Origin: CAIXRL01 sp964619155
Lineage (GTDB): Bacteria; Eisenbacteria; RBG-16-71-46
Direction: 5' to 3'
Length of the DNA: 37,026 nt
Assembly: GCA_964619155.1 (NCBI GenBank)
Contig: CAZUEM010000018.1
Span: 1-37,026, forward strand
Both the position numbers and the translations under genes were made by a program. Of the stretch, positions 7,454-15,371 are shown piece after piece. Under the pieces are notes generated by a model. The model saw only the letters and a program-made list of their open reading frames with translations, had not been told where the DNA came from and made no database searches. The number at the start of each line of letters is the position of its first letter. The first letter of the stretch is position 1.

Positions 7454-7729
7454 AGGTCTAACTCTCAGCCAGGTTCGAACACAGGGGAGCGGTGAGCGCG
7501 AACGGTCTCATGGGTGCAACCGAACCCGCGACGCCGATGGGCGCCCCGCACCCCATCGAAGAACTCACCATGCGCCGGTGGCCATGGCTGCCCTCGTCGA
7601 GCGCGAAGAGACGGATGAAGAACCTCGCTGAGATCGCACAGCAGGACGAGTAGTATCCAAAGGTGCTACCCGCGCTCTGGCGGAGCGCTGCTTCAGAGAT
7701 GAGACCGTAGCCGACCGTAGCCGTGGGGA
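7454..7729. other. Intergenic stretch in the accessory island
   Basis: No confident gene. A 47-codon frame (ATG 7510 to TAG 7651-7653) matches nothing I recognise and may be chance. Near 7706-7725 the block GTAGCCGACCGTAGCCG contains a short direct repeat, and a similar GTAGCCGACGGGGAG occurs at 8549-8563 before the next gene. Base composition is less GC-rich than the flanking chromosome. Confidence 0.35.
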
Positions 7730-8551
7730 ATGCCCGAGTTCGCGAGAGCGGAGGCAGCGAAACATGAACACAGGCAGGGTAGCCGTGTGCTGACGAACGC
7801 TATTCGTGTCGGATTGACTCAGGGTGTGCACGACACAATCACGGTCCAAGTTGTCACTGCGAGCGCGCAACGGGGAGTCGACTGGATAGTCCCAGGGGTG
7901 ACAGCCTTAGGAGCAATTCTCGCTGGACTGCTTGCCCAAAAGTTTGGAGCCGCGATTCATGCTGATCGTGTGCGGCGGCATGTCGTGGCTGGGCTGTACG
8001 TTGATCTGGAGGTGCTGCAGACACTGCTGCTGACGATGACGGCCGACAGGAGAGAGCGTGGCAGCATCTCGATGCACGAACTGGCGCAGGTCGACATGCT
8101 TCTGCGCAGGTTCGATAACGTCTCGCGAGACCTCGCCTACGTACCTGGTTGGGTGAGATGGCGAGTCGAGCGCTTCTACCGTCGGCTAGTCGGCGTTCGG
8201 GAGACGCATCGGCTCATTGCTGAGCTCAACACAGAGGCCGCAAAGGGCTTTGGTGAGGCGGTGCCGCGCGAAGATGTCGATGGCCTCTACAGCGCCATGC
8301 GAGATCTGGTCACAATGTGCTGCGACGCTAGGGCTGTTGTCTGGGTGGATCACAGTCGAGCGTATGCAGTGCTTGCGTGGGTAGAACACATGCTGTTCCG
8401 GCTGGGAGTCCCAGCGCGCTGGGTGGTCTGGGGTGACATACGGCGCAACCGGAAGATCGACGATGTTCGAAAGCGCTATGCCGCCGAAGCTGAGGAGACT
8501 GCGACGGAGGCATCTGAGAAGCCTGGCGGGCCTGAGGCCGTGGACCCGTAG
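7730..8551 (+). CDS. Hypothetical protein with one predicted membrane segment
   Basis: Up to 273 residues. I do not recognise a family. A hydrophobic stretch (VPGVTALGAILAGLLAQ) near residues 53-70 suggests one membrane helix. The rest is soluble, helical and Arg/Glu-rich with a charged tail. Starts at ATG 7730 or at GTG 7829 are both possible; 7829 would put the membrane segment near the N-terminus, a more usual layout. Codon use is visibly less GC3-biased than in the flanking genes, consistent with acquired DNA. It is followed after 17 bases by the zinc-ribbon gene at 8569, so the two may be co-transcribed. Confidence 0.6.
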   Translation: MPEFARAEAAKHEHRQGSRVLTNAIRVGLTQGVHDTITVQVVTASAQRGVDWIVPGVTALGAILAGLLAQKFGAAIHADRVRRHVVAGLYVDLEVLQTLLLTMTADRRERGSISMHELAQVDMLLRRFDNVSRDLAYVPGWVRWRVERFYRRLVGVRETHRLIAELNTEAAKGFGEAVPREDVDGLYSAMRDLVTMCCDARAVVWVDHSRAYAVLAWVEHMLFRLGVPARWVVWGDIRRNRKIDDVRKRYAAEAEETATEASEKPGGPEAVDP

Positions 8552-8568
8552 CCGACGGGGAGTCTGGA

Positions 8569-9225
8569 ATGTCAGACGTTGGGCCGCATTGTCCGTACTG
8601 TGGAGTGGAGCTTGCGCGACAGCCTCAGCGTAAGTGCAAGTGCCCGTCCTGCAAGCGCGCCATTCTCGTTCGTAGACTTTCAGGGGCGAGAAGTAGCGTG
8701 GCCGTGACTGAAGCGCGAGCCGCTGAGATCGATGCTGCGCTCGCCGCTGAATCGAGGATGCGCTGGTTAGAATGCCAGGGAGAGAAGTTGGGAATCGCGG
8801 CGACCAAGTACCGAGAGAATCTAGCCGAGCGACCTGAGCTGCCTGCAGTGGATGTGCTCTGGGGGATGTGCAACGCACGCGTTGCGCGTCTGGCTCAGGG
8901 GGGCGAGTGGCACGAAGCGGGCGTCCTCTATTACGGCATGGCGCTCTTCGCCGCGGAGGAGGATCGCGACTTTACGCATCTGCTTGAAGCGGCAGCTTTG
9001 ATGAAGCTCCGAGCGATAGAGGCGGAGGGCTTTGCGAACAAGGTCGAGATCTCGACGGCCGGGAGAGGCAACGCCTGCTCTGGTTGCGCGAAGCTCGAGG
9101 GCAAGGTGCTCATGCTCGATGAGGCCCTGCGAGCCTCGCCGCTCCCGTGTAGGGAGTGCAGCATGGTCGTTGTGGGCACCCGTCCGGGGTTCTGTCGATG
9201 CGAATATCTTCCGCGCGAGGACTAG
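8569..9225 (+). CDS. Hypothetical protein with zinc-ribbon ends
   Basis: A 218-residue protein starting at ATG 8569 behind GGGGAG. The N-terminus has CPYCG and CPSCK (with an extra CKC) and looks like a zinc ribbon. The middle is helical, possibly TPR-like (HEAGVLYYGMALFAAEED). The C-terminus has a second Cys cluster (CSGCAKLEGKVLMLDEAL, then LPCREC and FCRCEYL) reminiscent of the Cys motif at the end of some phage head-morphogenesis (minor head) proteins. That resemblance is weak. Low GC3 marks it as island DNA. Function unknown; nucleic-acid or metal binding is plausible. Confidence 0.6.
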   Translation: MSDVGPHCPYCGVELARQPQRKCKCPSCKRAILVRRLSGARSSVAVTEARAAEIDAALAAESRMRWLECQGEKLGIAATKYRENLAERPELPAVDVLWGMCNARVARLAQGGEWHEAGVLYYGMALFAAEEDRDFTHLLEAAALMKLRAIEAEGFANKVEISTAGRGNACSGCAKLEGKVLMLDEALRASPLPCRECSMVVVGTRPGFCRCEYLPRED

Positions 9226-9392
9226 AGTGGTCGTGAACGCGACCATGCCGGTTCGCAACCAAGTGGAGCGGGTTGGCGGTCGGCTTACTTGCTAAGGCGT
9301 GCCGTCGCGCGAGACACGGTAGGAGTTCGACCGGATGCGCTCGGGGAGGGCTCTAGCGTCAGTTGGTTGCAGTCGGATCAGAAGGAGGAGGG

Positions 9393-9755
9393 GTGAATCC
9401 GGCGCGAAGGGAATTGCTGCAGATGGCCGGCGCCCTTGTGGTCGTCGTGATGCTCGTCTTCGCCTTTGACTGGGTGTTGAAGGGCATGGACGACTCCCGC
9501 GAGCGGCGAGCTTCTCAGATGTACGGCCGGGCGTACCGGATCGTGTACGACGAAGTTCTCGATGCCTTGACGGACACTCTGAGTGCCGAGGCTCGTGATC
9601 AGGAGACGCTTGAGGAAGCGATGGCGCGTCGTGATCGACCCAAGGCGAAGCGCGACTCCGCCCGAGCGGATGAGGCGACGGAGCGATTGATGGAAAGAAT
9701 CCAGGGCGATTCGGAGTTCCTTGAGTGGCTGAAGCTGTCGCAGCCGGGGCAGTAG
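9393..9755 (+). CDS. Hypothetical small membrane-anchored protein
   Basis: A 120-residue protein starting at GTG 9393 behind AAGGAGG (9382-9388). Residues ~12-29 form a membrane helix (AGALVVVVMLVFAFDWVL). The remainder is a highly charged, helical, probably coiled domain (ETLEEAMARRD, RADEATERLMERIQ). A TTG at 9363 would lengthen it, but the ribosome-binding site favours 9393. I recognise no family. It lies just upstream of the integrase remnant in the accessory island. Confidence 0.5.
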   Translation: MNPARRELLQMAGALVVVVMLVFAFDWVLKGMDDSRERRASQMYGRAYRIVYDEVLDALTDTLSAEARDQETLEEAMARRDRPKAKRDSARADEATERLMERIQGDSEFLEWLKLSQPGQ

Positions 9756-9963
9756 GCTCCCCTTGGCATAAACAGGCATAACTCAAAGATCGTGTACAGC
9801 GGTGGACAGGGCTGGACACACAGGAGGGCGGCGCTGCGGCGCTGCCCTTCACGCGTCTCAGGGCGGCCGTGGATGGGGGCTGCGCAGCCGTTCTCGGGGC
9901 TGCTAGGCTCCCCCACACGCGACGTCCTGCGGCGTGCTTCGGCGAACCGAAAGGAGCGAGACA
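9756..9963. other. Non-coding stretch before the integrase remnant
   Basis: Contains a short direct repeat (GGCATAA twice, 9764-9781), a GGGGCTGC/GGCTCCCC pairing near 9896-9914, and a good Shine-Dalgarno (AAAGGAG) before ATG 9964. It could include an element end or old attachment region, but no tRNA or second copy was found to support that. Confidence 0.25.
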
Positions 9964-10224
9964 ATGCCGAAGCTCCCGAAAGGGATGTTCCGCTGGGCAG
10001 GTCGGCCGGGCTGGTACATCCGGCTCTACCGGGGCGGTCGCGAGCGATGGGTGTCGCTCGGGGCCGAGTTCGGGGAAGCGTGCGACAAGGCAAGGGCTCT
10101 GGCTGCAGGGCCGCCGGTGGCGACGACCAAGGTCGGCACGATGGCGAACGCGTTAGGCTTCACTGGGCTGGCGGGAGGGCGGATTGGACCTCAAGAACGA
10201 GTTCAAGCGACCGAAGTTCATTGA
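9964..10224 (+). pseudogene. Tyrosine integrase remnant, N-terminal part
   Basis: ATG 9964 opens with MPKLPKGMFRWAGRPGWYIR and LYRGGRERWVSLG, the AP2-like arm-binding start of a phage-type tyrosine recombinase, followed by the usual linker ending GPPVATTKVGTMANA. After about residue 60 the frame leaves the family and stops at 10224. The core-binding and catalytic domains are missing. Part of the C-terminus of what looks like the same integrase lies at 11118-11246, so the gene was broken and its middle replaced by other sequence. Confidence 0.7.
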
Positions 10225-10387
10225 AGAGACGATCCTCGACAAGTAGACAGGGAAGATTGTGGGAACACTCAGGGTCTTTCCGTCTTCCATCAAGTGGAAG
10301 CCTGCGAGGTCGACGTACTTCTACGCCGTTCCGCTCCAAGTCTTCGAGGAGTTCCTCCGAGAGCGCGGCCAACGGCAGCGGTGGTGA
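10184..10387 (+). pseudogene. Small conserved-looking gene interrupted by TAG (KTSC-like tail)
   Basis: A 67-codon frame from TTG 10184 (GGGAGG upstream) reads LDLKNEFKRPKFIEETILDK, then TAG at 10244-10246, then continues TGKIVGTLRVFPSSIKWKPA and FYAVPLQVFEEFLRERG to TGA 10385-10387. The second half resembles small proteins of the KTSC-like type (strands plus a YxxVP motif). Coding character is similar on both sides of the TAG, so I read it as a nonsense-broken gene rather than two genes. It overlaps the tail of the integrase remnant. Confidence 0.4.
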
Positions 10388-10542
10388 GCGACTGATCCCG
10401 TGGCCAGCGCGGCGGCGGCGCCTCGCTAGCCAACGTGGCGCATGAACGTGGCCATGCACCGCGTCAAGGGACATGGATCATCGGCGACCGCTCCTCAGGG
10501 CTCTTCGCTCGAAGCCCTGACTAACGATGGGAGGAAACCAGC

Positions 10543-10998
10543 ATGGCGGGTCAACTCCGAACGAGGGCGACTATCGCCAGTACCTGCGGGCTCGTTGCAC
10601 TGGCCTGCCTGTCCGCTGTGGGTGCGATGGCACAGAGCGGAATCGTCCTGGACGGCGTGCCGGCCGTCCGCGTGGACAGCGACGGCACGCAGACCAAGTT
10701 GACGATGCTGAAGGGTGCCGATCGCACGAAGTCAAGGGTGCTGATCGTTCAGGCAGAAGGCAGGTACTGGTGGGCCACTCGCGAGAATCGCGAACTCTTC
10801 CACCATGAGAGCGGCGTGTACCACTACTTCATTGATCCGCTCGGGGGCGGCTACGTGAAGGTAGAAGATCCATTCTTAATTCCGGAGTCCCTGCGAGAGC
10901 CAAGTCCCAAGGTGCGCTTCTACGAACACGTGAGCCTCGGCCTCACGACCATCACGTACTGGGGCGAGGCTGCGAAGTTCGAGCTTGGCGAGAGATGA
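10543..10998 (+). CDS. Hypothetical secreted protein
   Basis: A 151-residue protein starting at ATG 10543 behind GGGAGG. Residues 1-30 are a signal peptide (IASTCGLVALACLSAVGAMA, cleavage before QSG). The mature part is beta-rich (RVLIVQAEGRYWWATRENRE, YHYFIDPLGGGYVKVED) with no family I know. It sits between the N-terminal and C-terminal remnants of one integrase, so it is cargo or a later insertion. A GGGGC-TGA-GCCCC hairpin follows at 11057. Confidence 0.55.
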   Translation: MAGQLRTRATIASTCGLVALACLSAVGAMAQSGIVLDGVPAVRVDSDGTQTKLTMLKGADRTKSRVLIVQAEGRYWWATRENRELFHHESGVYHYFIDPLGGGYVKVEDPFLIPESLREPSPKVRFYEHVSLGLTTITYWGEAAKFELGER

Positions 10999-11056
10999 AC
11001 CCGCTAACAGCTGTTCCGTGCGAGCCAGCCAGCCTAGGGCCGACGGTTGTGCCGCT

Positions 11057-11071
11057 CGGGGCTGAGCCCCG
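11057..11071 (+). terminator. Hairpin after the secreted island gene
   Basis: CGGGGC pairs perfectly with GCCCCG around TGA, and the stem can extend outward as CCGC with CGG over a single-base bulge. No U tract follows. Confidence 0.4.
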
Positions 11072-11117
11072 CGGTGTTGTGTCCGCCGCGTCGCACCACG
11101 GGTGGCTCGAAGTCGTT

Positions 11118-11246
11118 GGCAGATTCCGCAGCCTCACCGAGCTGCAGCAGAACCAAGGGCACGCCAGCTTCGTCACGACGCAGCGCTGCGCGCGGCTGAG
11201 CGATGATGCGGTGCGTCGAGAGGCCGAGAGGTTGGCCCGGTCATGA
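11118..11246 (+). pseudogene. Tyrosine integrase remnant, C-terminal part with catalytic Tyr changed to Cys
   Basis: The last ~42 codons match the end of a tyrosine recombinase: SLTELQQNQGHASFVTTQRC followed by ARLSDDAVRREAERLARS. Family members have LGHAS and TTQRYARL here, where Y is the nucleophile. This copy has NQGHAS (Leu to Gln) and TTQRC (Tyr to Cys), so it would be inactive even if intact. With the remnant at 9964 it marks the dead integration module of this island. Its TGA overlaps the ATG of the next gene. Confidence 0.7.
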
Positions 11247-11593
11247 GACGCGCTGGTGGCAACTGGAAGTGGCTGTTGCTGGCGCTTGGCGTGGCGGTCG
11301 TGCACTTCATGGGCGAGTTCGTGTCGTTGTTCGCCAACTTGGTACGCGCGGCTACACCAGAACCCGACAACTGGCAGTGGGCGGCTTGGAGAAAGCTGTT
11401 TCGTCCTTTGTCGTTCCCCGTTGTTTGGTTGTTCCGCTCGCCGTGGTTTGAGGCTCGGATCGGCTCCTTGCCGTTCGACCCCCTCTGGCTGCTGGCCGGG
11501 AATAGCTTGCTCTGGGGTGGTGGCATTGCCTTGCTCCTACGGTGGCTCGTGGCCAAACGGAGGAAGGGGCGTCAAACTCAGGGAATCCTCTAG
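11243..11593 (+). CDS. Hypothetical small membrane protein
   Basis: A 116-residue protein whose ATG overlaps the stop of the integrase remnant (ATGA). Membrane segments are predicted near residues 9-33 (WLLLALGVAVVHFMGEFVSL) and 80-103 (PLWLLAGNSLLWGGGIALLL), with an Arg/Lys-rich end. No family recognised. Composition matches the island rather than the chromosome. Confidence 0.5.
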   Translation: MRRAGGNWKWLLLALGVAVVHFMGEFVSLFANLVRAATPEPDNWQWAAWRKLFRPLSFPVVWLFRSPWFEARIGSLPFDPLWLLAGNSLLWGGGIALLLRWLVAKRRKGRQTQGIL

Positions 11594-11609
11594 CACGGGC
11601 TGTAGCAGG

Positions 11610-11644
11610 CGGGCTCGCGCGCCCCGCAATAGCGAGCGAGCCCG
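11610..11644 (+). terminator. Hairpin at the right edge of the island
   Basis: CGGGCTCGC (11610-11618) pairs with GCGAGCCCG (11636-11644), 9 bp, loop 17 bases. It follows the 11593 stop. The minus-strand dockerin gene also converges on it, so it could serve both. Confidence 0.4.
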
Positions 11645-11740
11645 ACTGTGCAACTCGAGGCAATCGTTCGCCGTCCGGCATCCGGTGACTCGCGTCGGCT
11701 GAGGGCCGACCAGAGAATTCCCAACTCCCCGCTACGCCCG

Positions 11741-12373
11741 CTACGGGCAAAGCGCCCCTATCGCCGCCGCGTCGTCGCCGCCGAACCAGGCGCGGCCCCA
11801 GAGCGACAGGTCCAGCACGTTGACGCTGCCGTTGCCGTCGAGGTCGGCGCGCTCGGCGTTGAGGCCGCTGAACCAGTCGGCGGCCCAGATGCTGAGGTCG
11901 GTCAGCGTCAGGCCGGGGAAGCCGTCGCGCTCGAGCACGGCGACGGGGGGCGAGCCCAGCAGCACGCCGTCGGCGTAGATGCGCAGCGACTGCGGCGGAC
12001 TCGGCGGGCCGCCCGTGCACGCGCCCATGATCGTGAAGTCGGCGCGGCCGTTCTGGTCGGTGACGGCGGTCACGGTGCGCTGCGCGCAGTTCACCGTCAG
12101 CCGCGGGTCGAGCGGGTCGGCCGCGAGGCGCATGTCCGTGACGGCCGAGAAGTCGAACGTGACGTGCGCGCCCGCGATGGGGTTGTTCGCCAGGTCGCGG
12201 ATCACGCAGTAGACGTGGCCGATCGCCGAGTCGGGCCCGGCGGCGCCGCGGCCGACGAGCACCACGTGCGAGGGGATCGTGTGGTTCATCGGCGAGGGGA
12301 CGTCCGCGCGGACGGCGGGCGCCGTCGCGGCCAGGGACAGCGCGACGCAGGCGAAGCCGGCGATCAGGCGCAT
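11741..12373 (-). CDS. Secreted protein with Ig-like (Big-1-type) and dockerin-like domains
   Basis: A 210-residue protein read from ATG 12373. Residues 1-23 are a signal peptide (LIAGFACVALSLAATAPAVRA). Residues ~30-130 contain strands typical of bacterial Ig-like/invasin repeats (VYCVIRDLANNPIAGAHVTF, TAVTDQNGRADFTI). Residues ~155-205 carry two EF-hand-like dockerin segments (LTDLSIWAADWFSG; DLDGNGSVNVLDLSLWGRAW), where the D-x-D-x-N-x-S loop binds calcium in type I dockerins. Dockerins attach proteins to cohesins, but in such lineages they often occur as lone C-terminal modules. Divergent from the kinase at 12552, with 178 bases between. Confidence 0.75.
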   Translation of the reverse strand: MRLIAGFACVALSLAATAPAVRADVPSPMNHTIPSHVVLVGRGAAGPDSAIGHVYCVIRDLANNPIAGAHVTFDFSAVTDMRLAADPLDPRLTVNCAQRTVTAVTDQNGRADFTIMGACTGGPPSPPQSLRIYADGVLLGSPPVAVLERDGFPGLTLTDLSIWAADWFSGLNAERADLDGNGSVNVLDLSLWGRAWFGGDDAAAIGALCP

Positions 12374-12551
12374 GGACGGCCTCCGGTCGGGAACAGGTGC
12401 GGCGGGTGACGGCCACGAGGGTAGACCCGCCGGGCCGCCGCGGGCCATCGGCAACTGTACCGGTCGTTGTACCGGCGTGGCCGCGGGCGCCGCCCGGCGC
12501 CGCGCGAAGAAACCGCCCCAATGCGGCCCCGCGATGCGATAGCTTCCCGCG
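12374..12551. promoter_or_regulatory. Divergent intergenic region between dockerin protein and kinase
   Basis: These 178 bases must hold the promoters of both genes. TGTACCGG occurs twice 13 bases apart (12456-12478), which could be an operator half-site pair. No clear -35/-10 pair was found. Confidence 0.3.
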
Positions 12552-15239
12552 ATGCCGATCTCACCCGGGACCCGTCTCGGCCCCTACGAAATCGTTGCCC
12601 CGCTCGGCGCGGGTGGCATGGGCGAGGTCTATCGCGCGCTCGACACGCGCCTCGGCCGCGAGGTCGCGGTCAAGGTCCTGCCGCCGCACCTGGCGTCGCT
12701 CCCGGAGGTCCGCGCGCGCTTCGAGCGCGAGGCCCGCACGATCTCGCAGCTCAACTTCCCGCACATCTGCACGCTCTACGACGTGGGCCACGAGGCGGGC
12801 GTGGACTACCTCGTCATGGAGCTGGTGGACGGCGAGACGCTGGCCCACCGCCTCGCGCGCGGGGCGCTGCCGATGGCCGAGGTGCTCACGTACGGCCGCC
12901 AGGTCGCCGAGGCGCTCGAGCGCGCGCACCGCGCCGGCGTGGTCCACCGGGACCTGAAGCCCGGCAACATCATGCTCACGAAGACGGGCGCCAAGCTCAT
13001 GGACTTCGGCCTCGCGCGCCCGCACGGCATGAACAGCGCGGCGAGCGGCATGACGCAGTCGCCCACGGTGGGCGCGCCGCTCACGGCCGAGGGCACGATC
13101 GTCGGCACGTTCCAGTACATGGCGCCCGAGCAGCTCGAGGGCAAGGAGGCCGACGCGCGCGCCGACCTGTGGGCGCTCGGCTGCGTGCTCTACGAAATGG
13201 CGACGGGGCAGCGCGCGTTCGCGGGCGACAGCCAGGCGAGCCTCATCGGCTCGATCATGCGCGACCACCCCGTGCCGGTCGTCGAACGCGCGCCGGCCGC
13301 GCCGGCGCCGCTCGGGCGGCTGGTCGCGGCGCTGCTCGCCAAGAGCCCGGACGACCGCGTGCAGTCGGCGCACGACGTGAAGCTGCAGCTGCAGTGGGCG
13401 GCCGAGCCGGCGTTGGGCACGGCGGCGGCGGTGCCGGCGGGTGCGGCTCCCGCGAAGGGCCGCGGGGGCGCGCGGCTCGCGTGGGCCGTCGCCGCGGTCG
13501 CGATCGTCGCGGCGCTCGGCACGGCCGCATGGGCGCTGCTCGGCCGCGAGAAGGGCATCGGCCCGATCACCGCGGCGCTGGCGCCGCCCTCGGGCGCGGC
13601 GTTCTCGACCTCGGCGCCACTGCCGCTCGCGATCTCGCCGGACGGCTCGCACGTGGCGTTCGTGGCGCACCTGGGCAACGGCCCCGACCGGCTGTGGGTG
13701 CGGCCGATCGGCGCGGCCGAGGCGCGCGAGCTGCCGGGCACCGAACGCGCCACCCTGCCGTTCTTCTCGCCGGACGGCCGCACGATCGCGTTCTTCGACG
13801 GCGTGCAGCTGAAGCGGGTCGGCGTGGACGGCGGGCCGGTGACGAAGATCACCGACTGCAACGATTCGCGCGGCGGCACGTGGGGGCGTGACAACCGCAT
13901 CCTCTACGCGCCGCGGGGATTCGGGGGGCTGGTGGTCGTGGACGCCGACGGCGGGACGCCGCGCGAGGTCACGCAGCTCGACACGACGCTGCAGGAGGTG
14001 ACGCACCGCTACCCCCACTTCCTGCCCGACGGCGAACACTTCCTCTACCTCGCGCGGCGCGGCGGAGCCGGGCGCGGCGAGAGCCCGGCCATCTACCTCG
14101 CGAAGCTCGGCAAGCCCGGCCGCACGAAGGTGCTCGAGGTCGCGTCCAACGTCGCCTACGCCTCGGGCCACCTGCTCTACGTCGAGCAGGGCAACCTCGT
14201 GGCGCGGCGGTTCGATCCCGCGAGCGGCCGCCTGAGCGGCCCGGCGCGCCCGATCTCGAGCCGGGTGACGATGGACGAGCGCTTCAGCCGCGCGCCGTTC
14301 GTGGTCTCGCGCAACGGCGTGCTCGCCTACATGACGGGCGAGGCGCAGCTCATGTCGCGGCTCGTGTGGATGGACCGCTCGGGCGCTCGCCTGCGCGAGG
14401 TGGGCGGTCCGGGTGCGTACACGTTCGGCGGCCTGGTGAAGCTCGACCCGGGCGGGCGCCGCGCCGCCGTCGCCATGTTCAGCACCGAGCGCGGGCTCTC
14501 CGACGTGTGGATCGTGGACACCGAGTCCGGGAACCGACAGCGCGTGAGCGCGGACAACGAGGACCACTACGCCTACGCGTGGGGACCGGGCGCCCGCAGC
14601 CTGTTCATGAACACGCTCCTGGGCAACGGCACCTCGCAGGTCATCGAACGCTCGCTCGACGGCTCGGGAGCGGTGCGCACGCTGGTGTCCAGCCGCGATT
14701 ACCTGTACCCGGGCACCGTCGGCCCGGACGGGCGCTGGCTCACGATCGACACGGGCGACATGACGCAGAACTCGGACGCGGTCGCGTTGCACCTGCAGAA
14801 CGGCGAGCGTGTGCTGATCGCGGGCGGCAAAGCCCACCAGATCAACGCCCGCTTCTCGCCGGACGGCCGCTTCGTCGTGTACGAATCCGACGAATCCGGG
14901 CGCCCCGAGATCTACGTGACGCCGTTCCCGCCCACCGGCGCGAAGTTCCAGGCCTCGACCAAGGGCGGCGCGCAGGCGGTGTGGCGCTCCGACGGCGCGG
15001 AGCTGTTCTACCTCGATCCGGAGAACTACGTGACCGCGGTGCCGATTCGCTGGAACGCGGGCGTGCCGGAGTTCGGTGCCGCGGCGCGGCTGTTCCAGGT
15101 CTACGGCGGCTACGGCCCGGTGCTGCGCTACGACGCCGCCCCGGGCGGGCAGCGCTTCCTGGTCAGCGAGGACATCGCCGAGTTGAACTCGGCGCCCGTC
15201 GTGCTAGTCACCGACTGGGTGAAGACGCTGGGGAAGTAG
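12552..15239 (+). CDS. Membrane Ser/Thr protein kinase with extracellular WD40/TolB-like beta-propeller
   Basis: An 895-residue protein. Residues ~12-280 are a Hanks-type kinase: glycine loop GAGGMGEVY, K41 in VAVK, HRDLKPGN (D134), DFGLA (D151), APEQ and DLWALGCVLYEM. All key residues are present, so it should be active. A membrane helix lies near residues 308-331 (LAWAVAAVAIVAALGTAAWA). Residues ~340-895 form a beta-propeller of TolB/PD40-type repeats (ISPDGSHVAF, FSPDGRTIAFF, FSPDGRFVVYESDESGRPEI) expected on the outside. The architecture is common in Acidobacteria, Myxococcota and related lineages, where the propeller is thought to sense an external cue. ATG 12552 is used since the kinase domain begins ten residues on. 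Confidence 0.92.
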   Translation: MPISPGTRLGPYEIVAPLGAGGMGEVYRALDTRLGREVAVKVLPPHLASLPEVRARFEREARTISQLNFPHICTLYDVGHEAGVDYLVMELVDGETLAHRLARGALPMAEVLTYGRQVAEALERAHRAGVVHRDLKPGNIMLTKTGAKLMDFGLARPHGMNSAASGMTQSPTVGAPLTAEGTIVGTFQYMAPEQLEGKEADARADLWALGCVLYEMATGQRAFAGDSQASLIGSIMRDHPVPVVERAPAAPAPLGRLVAALLAKSPDDRVQSAHDVKLQLQWAAEPALGTAAAVPAGAAPAKGRGGARLAWAVAAVAIVAALGTAAWALLGREKGIGPITAALAPPSGAAFSTSAPLPLAISPDGSHVAFVAHLGNGPDRLWVRPIGAAEARELPGTERATLPFFSPDGRTIAFFDGVQLKRVGVDGGPVTKITDCNDSRGGTWGRDNRILYAPRGFGGLVVVDADGGTPREVTQLDTTLQEVTHRYPHFLPDGEHFLYLARRGGAGRGESPAIYLAKLGKPGRTKVLEVASNVAYASGHLLYVEQGNLVARRFDPASGRLSGPARPISSRVTMDERFSRAPFVVSRNGVLAYMTGEAQLMSRLVWMDRSGARLREVGGPGAYTFGGLVKLDPGGRRAAVAMFSTERGLSDVWIVDTESGNRQRVSADNEDHYAYAWGPGARSLFMNTLLGNGTSQVIERSLDGSGAVRTLVSSRDYLYPGTVGPDGRWLTIDTGDMTQNSDAVALHLQNGERVLIAGGKAHQINARFSPDGRFVVYESDESGRPEIYVTPFPPTGAKFQASTKGGAQAVWRSDGAELFYLDPENYVTAVPIRWNAGVPEFGAAARLFQVYGGYGPVLRYDAAPGGQRFLVSEDIAELNSAPVVLVTDWVKTLGK

Positions 15240-15274
15240 GGCGCCGCGGGGCGCGGCCGCGCCGGGGCGGCGCC
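15240..15274 (+). terminator. Possible hairpin after the kinase gene
   Basis: GGCGCCGC pairs with GCGGCGCC, 8 bp, with a further internal palindrome (CGCGGCCGCG). In DNA this GC-rich such pairing is frequent, so support is modest. Confidence 0.3.
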
Positions 15275-15371
15275 GGGACCGCGCTCGTCGGTGTCCGTGG
15301 CGGGAGCGGCGCGCGCGGGAGTAACGTGGCGCGCGCCATCCGCGGTCACCCCGAAACGCTCCGGAGGCCCC

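Noticed and set aside
7472..7480. GGTTCGAAC resembling a tRNA T-loop
   Set aside because: The flanking bases do not form a T stem and no anticodon or acceptor arm could be found.
7510..7653. 47-codon open frame between the IS110 remnant and the first island gene
   Set aside because: No ribosome-binding site, no recognisable motif, and length within chance expectation.
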